Source: Aspidiotus rigidus (lineage: Eukaryota; Arthropoda; Insecta; Hemiptera; Diaspididae). Taken from it: a stretch of 64,000 bases of DNA. The DNA lies in NCBI GenBank assembly GCA_035079385.1, contig JAVHKY010000003.1:6985501-7049500 (forward strand), given 5' to 3'. A program made the position numbers and the translations under genes. The notes beneath the pieces are model-generated. The model worked only from the letters and a program-made list of their open reading frames with translations, was not told where the DNA came from and did not search any database. Shown here in pieces: positions 1-10,866 of the stretch. Position 1 is the stretch's first letter. Each line of letters opens with the position of its first letter.

Positions 1-80
1 GGAACCCGCAATCCCTTTTGTTGAAGGGGTATTTACAGAAAACGAGCGCGAGCGCATTCAAATTGTGACGTCATTATTTT
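1..80 (+). mobile_element. Left terminus of a TIR element, cut by the window edge
   Basis: The first bases (GGAACCCGCAATCCCTTTTG) closely match the left end of the element at 9223-9240, and a GA-rich CGAGCGCGAGCGC tract and a TGACGTCA palindrome follow in the same order in both places. I infer a second copy of the same DNA-element family whose outer bases lie before the window. Its other end could not be assigned. Confidence 0.55.
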
Positions 81-83
81 TGG

Positions 84-800
84 GACTTGAAAAAATTTCT
101 GTCCCTAAGCCTTATATATGATAGGTGGAGGACTTAGGAAAGTACCAGCTTCTGAGCTATATATGATAGAGGGGAAGGGACTTGGGAAATTTTCAGGCCT
201 TAAGCTTTACATAATAGGAAGGGGACTTGAAAACATTTCTACTCTCGAGCTATATATGATAGAAGGGGGACTTGGAAAAATGTTGACTCCCCAGTTATAT
301 ATGATAGGAGTTCAGAAAAGTTTCAGCTTCTGAGCTATATATTGAAGGGGGGGGGGGACTTGGAAAACTTTCTACTCTCGAGCTATATAAGATAGGAGGG
401 GGAGTTACAAAAATTTCCTCTCTGGAGCTATATATGACAGAAGGGTGACTACAAAAAATTTCTACTCTCGAGTTATATATGATAGAAGGAGGACTTGGAA
501 AAATGTTGACTCCCCAGCTATATATGATAGGAGTTCAGAAAAGTTTCAGCTTCTGAGCTATATATTGAAGGGGGGGGGGACTTGGAAAACTTTCTACTCT
601 CGAGCTATATAAGATAGGGGGGGGGGGACTTACAAAAATTTCCTCTCTGGAGCTACATATGACAGGAGGGTGACTACAAAAAATTTCTACTCTCGAGCTA
701 TATATATATATGATAGAAAAGGGACTTGAAAAAATTTTCACTGTTGAGCTATATATTACAGGAGGGGACTTAAAAAAACGACGGCTTCCTTGAAATTGCA
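84..800 (+). repeat. ~45-bp satellite array with a 223-bp higher-order unit
   Basis: Monomers of about 45 bp read TATATGATAGGAGGGGGACT, then TGGAAAAATTTCGACTCTCG and AGC. They repeat with moderate divergence through this block. A run of about five monomers starting near 241 recurs from about 464 with a spacing of 223 bp, measured between the two copies of TGTTGACTCC at 281 and 504. This gives a short higher-order repeat. The same monomer appears in pieces at 1300-1445, 3041-3200, 5070-5101, 8729-8765, 9311-9355, 16800-16910, 47830-47990, 53370-53420, 59235-59536 and 60100-60240. The short open frames in the array are repeat artefacts. Confidence 0.85.
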
Positions 801-871
801 GCGCGTTCAAGTTATGACGTCATATCATCATTTTCGGAACTTGAAAAAACTTCAGGCTCTCAGGTTTATAT

Positions 872-1299
872 CAGGGGTTCTCAACACAGGCGCCTCAGGT
901 GTACCGCGAAGAAATCAAATTTTCACACTTTATTTGTGAATAGTTGAAAAACAAAAACGAAAAAGTATGATGAATTACAAACATTGCATAGATATGGGTC
1001 ACGAAATCAACTCGCTAATCTATACTGCTTCCATTCGCAACATCCTACTTGTACGAGCAGGGATTTTCGGTTGTTACGTGAAGTCTAAATATCGCGTACG
1101 GCTCACCGGTACCTCTTTCGAAAGTGAGATGCATGTATGTTTATCTAGTAGTAGGCCTAATATTAAAGAATTGTGCCAGCAGCATACAGCTCAAATTTCG
1201 TATTAATTTTCAAATAAATACTTTTTGCCCAGGGGTGTGCCGCAAAAAATTTTTCCTTTGAAAAGTGTGCCACGTGTACCACAAGGTTGAGAACCCCTG
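872..1299. mobile_element. Non-autonomous hAT element with 8-bp TSD
   Basis: The ends are inverted: CAGGGGTTCTCAAC at 872 and its complement ending at 1299. They are flanked by a perfect 8-bp direct repeat GTTTATAT (864-871 and 1300-1307). CAGGGGTT-type ends and 8-bp duplications are typical of hAT elements. The flanking sequence is satellite monomer, so the element inserted into the array. At 428 bp it cannot encode a full transposase. Confidence 0.9.
967..1206 (+). pseudogene. Remnant of hAT transposase C-terminus
   Basis: This 79-residue frame lies wholly inside the small hAT element. Its end (EMHVCLSSSRPNIKELCQQH then TAQISY and stop) resembles the C-terminal tail of FAM200/ZBED5-like hAT transposases, which typically end in a CLSSxxPxxxxLxxxxQxxxSH pattern. 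The start codon is probably incidental; the sequence is what remains after internal deletion of an autonomous element. The family assignment rests on recalled pattern similarity only, so it is tentative. Confidence 0.45.
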
Positions 1300-1447
1300 G
1301 TTTATATGATAGGAGGGGGACTTGGTAAAATTCTCGAAACAAATTTTATCTCGATGATAGGAAGGGGACTTGGAATAATTTTGACTCTCGAGCTATATAT
1401 GATGGGAGGGGGGGGGGCTGGTAAAATTTCGACTAACGAGCTATGTA

Positions 1448-1958
1448 CAGTGGAAACTCTCTATAACGAACTCCTATATAACGAATTCCTCTATTTTACG
1501 AATTTTTCCGTGGTCCCTCCCCCTTCAACGAGTTTTACCTATGAAAAAATCTCTTTATAACGAACAATTTACTCTATATAACGAATCGAGATTTCGAAGA
1601 AAAATTGCGTATTTTTGACACGAAATGAGGCTAAGAAAAATGGTAACGTGTTATTTGACCAACTTTTTTCCCTTCTTTCTTGATTGTAATCATTTTTATA
1701 TCGACATTTAACAAAAATTAAAAATTTAACCCACCGCATATTCAATAAAAAACATACTGAGCGAGGGCGGTGGGGATTATTATCATCTAAAGGTAACAAA
1801 AGTAATGAAAACTAAGTTTTGCTCATTACATACTGTATGTGCTTTAAATTTACTGTAAAACAGAATGAAAAAATAAAATTTCTATATAACGAATTTTCTA
1901 TATAGGTAACGAATTTTTTTGGCGGTCCCTTCAGATTCGTTATAGAGAGTTTCCACTG
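1448..1958. mobile_element. pogo/Tigger-like MITE with TA duplication
   Basis: The terminal inverted repeats are identical for 23 bp, starting CAGTGGAAACTCTCTATAAC, and are flanked by TA at 1446-1447 and 1959-1960. Several internal TATAACGAA repeats lie near both ends. The TA target and CAGTnGAAnnTC-type ends fit the pogo/Tigger branch of Tc1/mariner elements. The 511-bp body has no credible transposase frame. It sits within satellite sequence. Confidence 0.85.
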
Positions 1959-1995
1959 TATATGGTAGAAATTTCAGCGCGTTTAAATGGTAGTA

Positions 1996-3039
1996 CACTG
2001 AGAGAAAAAATATTGGAATGAGACCCAAACTTTCTTGGAAAACTAGGATGCAAACAATTTCTGGTAAAAATTCCACTGATGAATGTTAATCATTCTAATA
2101 ATTATTTGAGCCAGTTCTATACAAATATTGGAATAGCTACAATACACTTTGGAATAAGGAATATTTTATTGAATACCTTCATTCATTACGTTGGAATAGT
2201 TACCATACGTTCTGGAAGAGAAAATATTTTATCCAGTAGTTATTCTCATTGCATTGGAATGGTTACTATATGTCTTGGAATAGAGAATATCCTATTCGGA
2301 TTTCTTCTTATAATGTATTGGACTAATTACTACACATTTTGGAATAGAAAATAATTTGTCAAGTATTTTTTCTTGATGTATTGGAATCATTACCGTACAG
2401 TCTTAAACAGAACTCAAACAGATTGTAACAATCCCCATTATATATATGAATGTGTAGAATTTGCACTGTTATGCTTGTATTCTACTAAAGTAGTCATTCC
2501 AGTAAATATTTGAGTGAGAACAGAGTATTAAGATGCTCTTCTAGCGGTATTGTAATGTTTCTGTCTTTTATTGTAATAATTACAGTCCTTTTTTGGAGAC
2601 ATTACTTCATTTATAGTGGTCATTCATATTCGCTGCAATGATAGTCCATTTTGTATATGAATGATTCCAATAAAATTAGGGATGAAACAGAAATAAACTA
2701 AGGAATGAGTACAGCGCGTTTTGTTACGTTACCAAATTAGTAGAATAATGATTCATTTATTTGAATAGCGTTCATTCTCTTATTTTTAGAATATAATTTT
2801 CTACATTCCTGTACTGATTCCCATATTTCTTGGGATAAAAATGTAATTTCTCTGTACAAGAAAATATAGTATTCAGTACCATATTTTTGTGGCTCATTAC
2901 ATTTCACGTGGTTCTGTATCAGAAACGTTTGATATTTGTAGGATTTTACCAAAAATATTGGAGTGGTTCAAAAATATTTGTAATGACTATTAAATATTTG
3001 ATTATGAGTACTATACAACGAGATATTTTTCTCTCAGTG
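1996..3039. mobile_element. TA-flanked DNA element carrying 63-bp tandem repeats
   Basis: CACTGAGAGAAAAA at 1996 is matched by its complement ending at 3039, with TA on both sides (1994-1995, 3040-3041). The 1044-bp body begins with five tandem copies of a 63-bp unit containing TTGGAATAGTTACTATACG (unit starts near 2128, 2191, 2254, 2318 and 2381). Because 63 is a multiple of three, a 91-codon frame stays open across the repeats, but it shows no protein signature. The TA target suggests the Tc1/mariner superfamily; no transposase is left. Confidence 0.8.
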
Positions 3040-3040
3040 T

Positions 3041-3200
3041 AGAGGGACTTGGTAAAATTTCGGCTCTCAAGGTGTATATGATAGGAGGGACACTTCCACA
3101 ATAAAAATTTCTACTCTCGAGTGGTATATGATGAGAAAGAGACTTGAAACAATTTTGACCTCCGACCTACAAATTGTAGGAAAGGGACGTACATAGGAAT
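3041..3200 (+). repeat. Satellite monomers resuming after the TA element
   Basis: Divergent ~45-bp satellite monomers (ATATGATAGGAGGG, CTTGG, CTCTCGAG) continue immediately after the TA element. This shows that the element split the array. Confidence 0.7.
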
Positions 3201-5069
3201 GTTTCGCTTCGAAATGAAGTCAGATGTACAAAACGCAAATTCAACAGCTGATTAATCAGGTGACAGCGGGGTTGCAATCCTGCAATGGCATCTAATTTTA
3301 TTTTAAAATACTAAGTGGTCACCACCTCGAAAAAAAAAAAATTAAAAAAAAAATACCAACATAAAGTTTTGCTACTTAAATATTTACATTGGAAAATGAG
3401 ATGTATTGTCCAGTCCTATCATGTTCCTATTCTCACAAATTTTTAAAGGAAATATAGTCACATGATAAGTTTAGTGAGGAATAATGTAGACTGTATTAGT
3501 CTTAATTTCATGAATTTTTTATTCTGTACGGTCAACAAAAATTTCATTTGCACTATAACAATCATTTTTAGTTCGTTCTTTAAGTAGACGTGAAGTCCAG
3601 CCGCGTCCGCGTACCCATGGCTATTTTCGTATCAGACACACTAGATGTATCGGTAACGTACGAGTGGATTTATATAAAGAGTGATTTCTTCCAGTTAGAA
3701 TGGATACGTGTTTTTTTTTTTTTTCTAAATCTGAAACAAAGTAGGATAATACCTTTATTATAATATTTACCTCGGCGATCGTAGTGGTATTGATCTGAAG
3801 AAGCGTAAGGAACGGTAATTGCCTAAATTACTATTCCTGTAGGTATGGTCGACATTGTCGTTGTCGTGATCATTATTATTTTCAACATTAGTACGTAGCA
3901 GAAATAATAAAACATGAGTGCGCTATAATGATGACAACGGAAACGAAAATAAGTATCTAAAAAATTTTTTAGTTTTTCCGAACGAACTGATAAGAACAAA
4001 GAGTAGCTGTCTCCTATTTGATAAGCTGATGTGTCCGTCTTTGGTGAATAGAAGCTACCGGATACCGGCAATTGTCTTGAATTTTTGATCGCTCGTAAAA
4101 AGCGTGCACTGACGCCTGCACATTATAGACATTTGGACGCTTTATTCGATCTTGTCGTAATGCAGCGAGGATGAATGGACGACATGAATGAAAACCTGTA
4201 CACTATGGTAATTGTCGACACGGATGTCAATTTAAGAAGACATGGACAACACAATACCATGACTTTTTTTTTTTTTTCTTTCATCATTCAGTGTCCGACA
4301 CTTTACGAAAATAACGTCACCTCTTATTCGAAATATACACGCCGTGATGAGTAAAGCAGATTATCGATATTACAAGTACGGTCGTTCAGAGTATGAATAT
4401 ACAAATTCATTCATTTACCTATATTTTAGTTGAAATGTCGGAAATATACACTTTTTTTTTTTTGCGATGCACATCTATTTCATATAACTTTATCTAGATC
4501 ATATCTCAAGTATTCCGTACCTACTCAGTTTGTAACTTGAGAGTCGGTATTTTGAATTTACTTACGCGGTGTACTCATTCCATCTGTTTCAATTCTGTTG
4601 GCTCAATGGCTTTGACCTGCTATAATTATAGAAATATTTATACATAGTCGATTGGACCAGAAAAATCGTCGCAACGCATAAAATATTCGTAATTATGTAG
4701 GAATTGGACAGAGTTTGGATCATTAACCCCAAGGGAGAAAATTAAAAAGATTTTGTACTTTTACTCCTACAAGATACCTTGACGGGAGAGATTGGAGTAT
4801 TAATGAGTGGTTCCAACTGTCATTTATTGAGAGAAACTTGGAGGATCCTGCAACATACATGTTGAGTATTTTCCACCAGATTATAGGAGCACTACGGAGA
4901 AATATAAATCTAAGTTACGAGATTTAAAATTTTCATCGGGGAACGGGTTTTCTGGGAGAAATTTCACGTCGTTTTTGAGGCAAATTGTAGCTCTCAATGA
5001 ACGAGAGTTCCTACACGCTTTAGGGACATTGCAGTTATGCTGTTTTTATCAGGATGGAGACTCGTAAGT
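3201..5069. other. Unassigned AT-rich stretch between satellite blocks
   Basis: I see no gene or clear repeat end here. Several T runs (near 3712, 4265 and 4450) and short chance frames occur. Satellite sequence lies on both sides, so this stretch may itself be an old insertion, but I found no matching ends. Confidence 0.5.
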
Positions 5070-5313
5070 TTTGCGACTCTCAAGGTATAAATATTAAGAG
5101 GCAGTGTCGTGCTGGCTCACATTTTGTAGGCCGGGTAACTATCTCGTCGGGCCCCCAAAAAGTCTCATCATGAATTCAAAAAGCAATACACATAACTCTG
5201 ATAAGAATTTTAAAGAAAATCTAACTTATTACATCAGGAGTAGGTATAAAGGGATGTGCGGGTGTACTCATTACTTACTTAATATTATTGATCTTAACAC
5301 AACAATTTTCTTC

Positions 5314-7809
5314 TTAATTCATAGAAGTGTTAGCTACCTTATTAATTAACAAATTTTTATCGAAATCATTGAAAATATCTCTTTCAATGAACATTGAAAG
5401 AAGTGGTACCAAATTGGATTGACTTATTAACGAACGCAGTCGATTCTTTAGAATTTTTAATTTTGAAAAGCACCGTTCACATGTCACTTGTGTGCAAGGG
5501 AGAGTGACAATGTATTTGTATGCTATATACAAGTTCACAAACATGCCATCTTCCGCCAACTTGCTTAGCTCCAAGAAGATACATATTATGCAAGCGCACA
5601 TCTTCTTCACTGGCTCATCTCTTGAAGAATCTTCGTTGTCACTACCCTCTTCTTCTGAATCACCGGACTCTTCAATGTTAGGGCAGGGGCAAGGACATTC
5701 ATTTTCGAGTCCTGGAAAATTTTTGTACTGCCCCGCAAACTGCTTCAGTTCTACCGCTAACTCGTCACGATCTATTTTTGCCATGGTTGAAATTGTATGT
5801 GAGGCATCAGTGGGAATTTCAACCTTCGAGAAACTGATATTATCCAACTTTAGGCTAGAGAACCAGGAGAAATCTTTCAATAATTCTTGATTTGGCAAAA
5901 ATCTTTCTTTAATGCTTTGAATAGCAGTATTTAAAATTTCAAAATAATCTATTCTAAATTTTTGTTTCGGCGATATATTTCGAGCTTCATCTCTTGCTTT
6001 CTCATCAAAATTTTTCCGTTTTATTGGAACCCTCTTGCTGATTGAAAAATCGGACTCAAGAATAATATTGGTAGCTCCACCTTCTAGAACTTCTTGAACC
6101 CTTTCAATAAATTTTTGGCTTTTTTCAACTATTTCATCAAAACGTTCTTCGCTGTTTTTTTTCTGTATTTGTTTTAATAAAGTTTCAATGGCAGCCCAAG
6201 CTTTAGAATAGTCTAGTTCTTTGCGTTGGAGAAATTCAGACACAGGTGAAGTAATTTCAAATAAATTCAGTAGAATAGACGAAATCAAAATTGTTTCAAA
6301 TTTAGTCCGTTTCTCCAGTAAAACAGTTGCTAAAAACTTAGTTTTGGCGTCGAAATTTCCATTTTTGATCTCGGACAAAACTTCCAGGAAAGTGACAAAT
6401 TTTACGAATTTTTTTTCGTGTTCGTTGAGATCAATTATAGCAGATAATGCTTTGTGCTTACTCCACCACCTAGTACCTCCTATCTTCTTTAGGCGTCTTA
6501 ATTTTGAATGAACATCGTGCTCTTTCTTTACTTCTTTGGTCCAAATTGTGGTTCGTTTATGTGATTGACTAATGAAAACGGCACTTTCTTCTACCAGTCC
6601 GAATAAATTTTCTACAGTTCTACATGCCGCAGTAGAATCACCAATAACTAGAATCAACACGTGACCCATACAGTGAGTGTAAATAAGATTTCCATTTTCA
6701 TTTCTCATCTTAGCTTGCAATCCATTGAATTGTCCTTCCATATTGGCCGCCCCATCAAATGAACACCCTATTACATTTTTGAAAGAAGGACCAAAATTTG
6801 ACATTTTCTCTTTGATTGTGTTGAAAAGACTTTAAGCATCAGCATCATGTACAACCACTAGATCCAAAAGACGTTCATTTACTTTTCCTTCAATTGTGTA
6901 ACGAACACAAATAGCTAGCTGATCCATTACAGACACATCTTGTGTGCTATCGATCATCAAACTGAAAATTTGAGCCTCGTGGAGTCCTTTTAAAATTCTT
7001 TCTTGGCCACTTTCGCCTACTGCTTTTATCAATTTATTGATGAAATGATTTGACATAAACGTGGTAAAGTCACCCCTGCCAGTCTTCTGTGCGGCATGTT
7101 TTTTTTCGCTTTCCCTTATGCATTTCTGAACGTGGACCTCAAGAATACGATCGTATTTTGCCAGTAATAAGATTACCTCCAAGAAATTACCATGATTCGT
7201 TGATTCGGTTTTTAAAGAGTAGGCTGTTTCTTGCTTTCCCCGATAAGCTAAACCCTGTTTACCGATAAAAAGAATAATATCAATAAGACGTTCGACTACA
7301 CGACGATTATCTTCAATTTCTGTTCGACGTTTCCTTGTCATATTTATATCAACCATCGAAGCAATACCCTTACCACAACGATTTTGATTAGTGGCTTGTG
7401 CAGCTAAGTTATGTGCTTTGGAATTTTCGTGTGTGGTTAAAGCCTTATGAAGGTGCTGAGTATCTCTTGCCGAAAAGCCATCTTTCGTGAATGGTGAATC
7501 ACATTTTTCACAGAACGCCATACACACTGAACAAAAAACTTTTTCACTATCTGCTAAATAGGATAGCCATTTTCTCTGAATTTTCAAGCCATTCGACATT
7601 TGACGATAGTAGACTCGGCTTTCATCAAAGGGTACTTTCTTACCATGCAAATCCTTAGCAGTTGGCTGTATCGAATGCTGTTCCAAAAAAGCTAACTTTA
7701 TATTTATTGGATCCTCTTTATTCGGACATATAAACGCGGTCAACACCTCCATTCCACTTTCAACTTCCGATTCATCAGACCTATAATTTTCTGATGACGA
7801 AATGGGCAA
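5314..7809 (-). pseudogene. hAT transposase, ZMYM1-like, with one in-frame stop
   Basis: The frame encodes 325 residues, then a single TAA (6832-6834), then 496 residues in the same frame; read through, it is a typical hAT transposase of the zinc-finger MYM-type 1-like group. The N-terminal part has a TTF/BED-like zinc finger (CSVCMAFCEKC followed by HxxxxxH-type residues, about residues 95-135). A first catalytic region, SLMIDSTQDVSVMDQ, lies near residue 280. After the stop come the second acidic motif GCSFDGAANMEG, a TRWWSKHKAL segment and the C-terminal dimerisation motif CERCFSKLKILKNRLRS. An acidic serine-rich insert (EESGDSEEEGSDNEDSS) precedes the dimerisation region. The stop is probably inactivating unless read through. 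It is the only gene in the flanking TIR element. Confidence 0.9.
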
Positions 7810-8332
7810 AGCCTCAACATTTTGATCTTCGAGCGGCGCAAACGAAGTGCCTGGAGTTGACTCGAAACTAGAAAGGGTTGAACCTAATTTACATAAAGAT
7901 GCGCCACATATTTTGTTGTTAGCAATTGGGACAATAGGTCTAGTTCTCTCACTGACTAATATTTACCTTGATCTCGAAAATCTTCTTTAAAGGATGACGA
8001 GCCCATACTAACTGTACAATTTTGAATCGAAGTGGGTTGTAAGTCCGTGAGTCCTTCATTACACTCTCGACTAGACTCAGATAGTCAACATCAACATCTA
8101 CAATTTTTATTTAATACCACATTCTCATGTAATCGGAAAATGAAAGATACACCCAGTCTGTTTGAAATTCAAGTTATGCTTTCAGCTTTTGCTTACCTGA
8201 TGAAATTTATGTTTTTTTTTTGAAAAATCCTTCAATATTTCTAATGGTTCTTTTTAAGTTTTCTTCAAACTCTTTCTGTAGCTTTCTTTTCTGAGCTCCA
8301 CTCTTGTGTTTGTAATTAGAAGAGCTCGACAT
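7810..8332 (-). pseudogene. Decayed 5' exons of the hAT transposase
   Basis: An ATG at 8332-8330 starts a lysine-rich peptide (MSSSSNYKHKSGAQKRKLQK...) that looks like the usual N-terminus of this transposase group. It runs to a good splice donor, CAG/GTAAGC, at about 8197, but an A-run (8211-8220 region) puts it out of frame first. Further frames between 7810 and 8040, one reading ...QPTSIQNCTVSMGSSS and one reading ...GASLCKLGSTLSSF, lead into the main frame after a one-base shift. I infer an intron-containing or frameshifted 5' end. The exact exon structure cannot be settled by eye. Confidence 0.5.
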
Positions 8333-8764
8333 TGAAAAGTACTTGTTTAATTTATTTAATTAAAACAAAAAATCGTGAATGTATTTGGCTCGAAAATTGA
8401 AAAGTAACAATGAAGTACGGACAGTACGTACCACTTACGAGAATTATAAGTAAAGCAAACGCTTGGCAAACAGACTGAAGAGAAATTGAAGGTCGGGTGG
8501 TCTCCGAGTGGTCGTGCGATAAGCAGCATAAGCACTGATTACGCAGACAATACCACTGCAGATAAATAATCCGTTAGTACTTATGCAAACTCTAAACCGG
8601 TGTTCATCGCATTTTTTTTCGTGCGCGCGGTCAAACTATTAAGAATTTTCTCGCGGGCCCCATAAACCTTCTCAGGTGGCCGGGCCCCCGGCAATCCCCG
8701 GTCAACCGGCCGGGCCAGCACGACACTGTTAAGAGGGGAACTTGGAAAAATTTCGACTAAGTTC

Positions 8765-9222
8765 ATTGATTACATGAGACGCTTCTAGGCAAGAGAAGGG
8801 AATCCAACCAAATCTCCCATAGAAAAGGGAGAGAATGGTCTTGGTGAATATCGCCCAATTTTTCCTTGCAAGAGACAGTCTGAAACAATGCAAGAAAAAC
8901 TATGTTAAAATAAGTAAAACTTTTTTCTTAACTGAATAAAAATAACCGAGCCTGTTATAAAATCGGCAAGGAATTAATCGCACGCTACATGAAATAAGAT
9001 TGCACTTTTCAAGAAATGCTAATCACGGGGAAATGATAGCTTGCACGTTTAATAAAATTGTACACGTTAAATGATTAGTATCACGCTAAACACAGCAAAT
9101 ATACCGGTATAAGAAAAATTCTTACGTTCCAATTATTGATTAACGTTTAAAAAAAGCAATATTTCGATAGTAAAAATTGAATAACGTGTGGACGATAATA
9201 AAGTATTTTGATTTTTTTTTTA
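8765..9222. other. Unassigned spacer
   Basis: AT-rich sequence without recognisable gene or repeat ends. It ends at a T run that directly precedes the next TIR element. Confidence 0.4.
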
Positions 9223-10866
9223 GCGGGGAACCCGCTATCCCTTTTGTTGGGGGTACTTTCAGGAAATTTTCGTCCGCGAGCGCGAGCGACTCAAGGTTGA
9301 TGACGTCCCGGAGAGGGGGGGGGGACTTGGAAAAATTTCGACTCTCGAAAGATGTTACCAGTTGAATGGGAGTTTGCGCTAAATCTGTCGTAGCGCGAAA
9401 ACGCGAACTTTAGATGTATACTTCAAATCTACGAAATTTGTATCTCAACTTCATCTTTAATTTGCGCCATATCCGAAGTTTCTACGACTTTTCTGAGCCG
9501 AGTTATGGACCGAAATGTGCCGATTCACCAAATCGCCAGGGTTCCCAAAATAGAGCTCGAAAATTAATTAATTTACAGTATTGAGCTGAATTTCAAAAAT
9601 TTTAATAATAATATTACTGTTTTTTAAGTGAATTTGGACGGGGGAACGAAAAAAATAGTAACAAAACCCTAAGAAGCACTAAAATGGGTTAATGGGCCCA
9701 AAAAGTGTCAAAATTTCCCAAAGTTGGAAAGTCGATCAAACTTTTGAATTGTAATTTGGGAATTTTACGCTGAGTTCGAAAAAAATGCTTAAAAAGTTCT
9801 TCGAAGCACCAAAAAGGGGTTAATGGGCCTAAAAAGGGCCAAAATTTCCCCAAATTGGAAAATTGTTCAAACTTTCAAATTTTAATTTGATTTTCAAGTG
9901 GATTTTCGCGCTGAGTCCGAAAAAAAATGTTTAAAAAATTCTTTGAAGCACCGAAATGAATAATGGGCTCAAATAGGGTCAAAATTTCCCCAAATTGAAA
10001 AATCGTTCAAACTTTCATATTTTGATTCGATTTCCCAGTGGAATTTTGCGCTCAGTCCGAAAAAAATGCTCCAAAAATACTTCGGAGCACCGAAATGGGT
10101 TGATGGGCTCGAAGAGCTTAAAGAAAAATGGTCTCTATCCAGAAGAAGGTGTTACAACGTATCTTCATAAAGTGTAGAGTATTTGAGGATCTTGAAGGCG
10201 TACATAATTTCAGCCTAACTGTTTTTTAGAAAACAGTGGAGGTTAGGGTTCCTTCTCTTGGTCATGCGTATAGTTTATCTCGTTTTGTTCTAAACCGATA
10301 GTCTTAAAATCTTACAAATTTATAATAAGAAGAAAAAATTTGAAGGCCATTGCGAACTTTGCGATTCGCGGCCCCGTCGAAAACAGCTTGTCTTATTTTT
10401 TTTTTTCTTCTTCATGTTCAAGTGAGTAGACGTATAAGGTCTCTGAGATGTACAAAATCTTGGTGGAAGGAAAACGCATGACTTACAAAAAACGAGTTAT
10501 CCTTCGAAAAATAAGAGCGCTGTAAAGGAGGCTTTAGTCGTGTAAGAGTTAGTATTGATATATTTAGCAAATTGTATTATTCGTACTATACCTCAGTTAT
10601 CTCCTAAGGCCTCTGTCTGAACTTATTTCTATAATCTAACGGAAACAAATCCCTGGATTATTTTGCCTAGATAAATTTTCCTGACTCAGATTGATGATGT
10701 CATACCCAAGTCCTATCCTCAAGTTTCTCCTCAAAAATATTTCGAGTCTTTGGTCATTTCCCCAAAAATGATGACGTCACAAAAGTCAGACGCAAACGGC
10801 CTCCCGCTCGCGAACGTTTTCTGAGACCCCGCCCCTTCTTGATGAAACGGATAGCGGGTTTCCCGC
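9223..10866. mobile_element. TIR element with hairpin ends and internal 140-bp repeats
   Basis: GCGGGGAACCCGCTATCC at 9223 is matched in inverse (GGATAGCGGGTTTCCCGC) at the right end, 10866. Beyond this the arms share a GAACGTTTTC/GAAAATTTTCG-like stretch and a TGACGTC motif. Each end can itself fold, because GCGGG and CCCGC face each other across three bases. The flanks are a T run and an A run, so I cannot define a target duplication. There is no transposase. The left arm contains satellite sequence (9311-9355) and the middle holds a separate tandem repeat. Confidence 0.7.
9600..10115 (+). repeat. ~140-bp tandem repeat, about 3.5 copies
   Basis: The unit runs from AAATGGGTTAATGGGC through CAAAATTTCCCCAAATTGG and GCTGAGTCCGAAAAAAATG to CTTCGAAGCACC. 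The AGCACC/T marks lie near 9676, 9805, 9947 and 10086, giving spacings of about 130, 142 and 139 bp. It lies inside the TIR element at 9223-10866. Confidence 0.85.

Larger units (their letters stand above)
5102..8728 (-). mobile_element. Nearly complete hAT transposon, 3627 bp, perfect 8-bp TSD
   Basis: The termini CAGTGTCGTGCTGGC are exact inverted repeats over 15 bp (17 with one mismatch). A perfect 8-bp duplication TTAAGAGG flanks them at 5094-5101 and 8729-8736. The transposase reads on the minus strand through most of the element. Both flanks are satellite monomers. The exact TSD and intact ends suggest a fairly recent insertion, although the coding region carries a stop and frameshifts. 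Confidence 0.95.

Noticed and set aside
2079..2354. 91-codon frame with 21-residue periodicity
   Set aside because: It is the translation of the 63-bp tandem repeat in the TA-flanked element.
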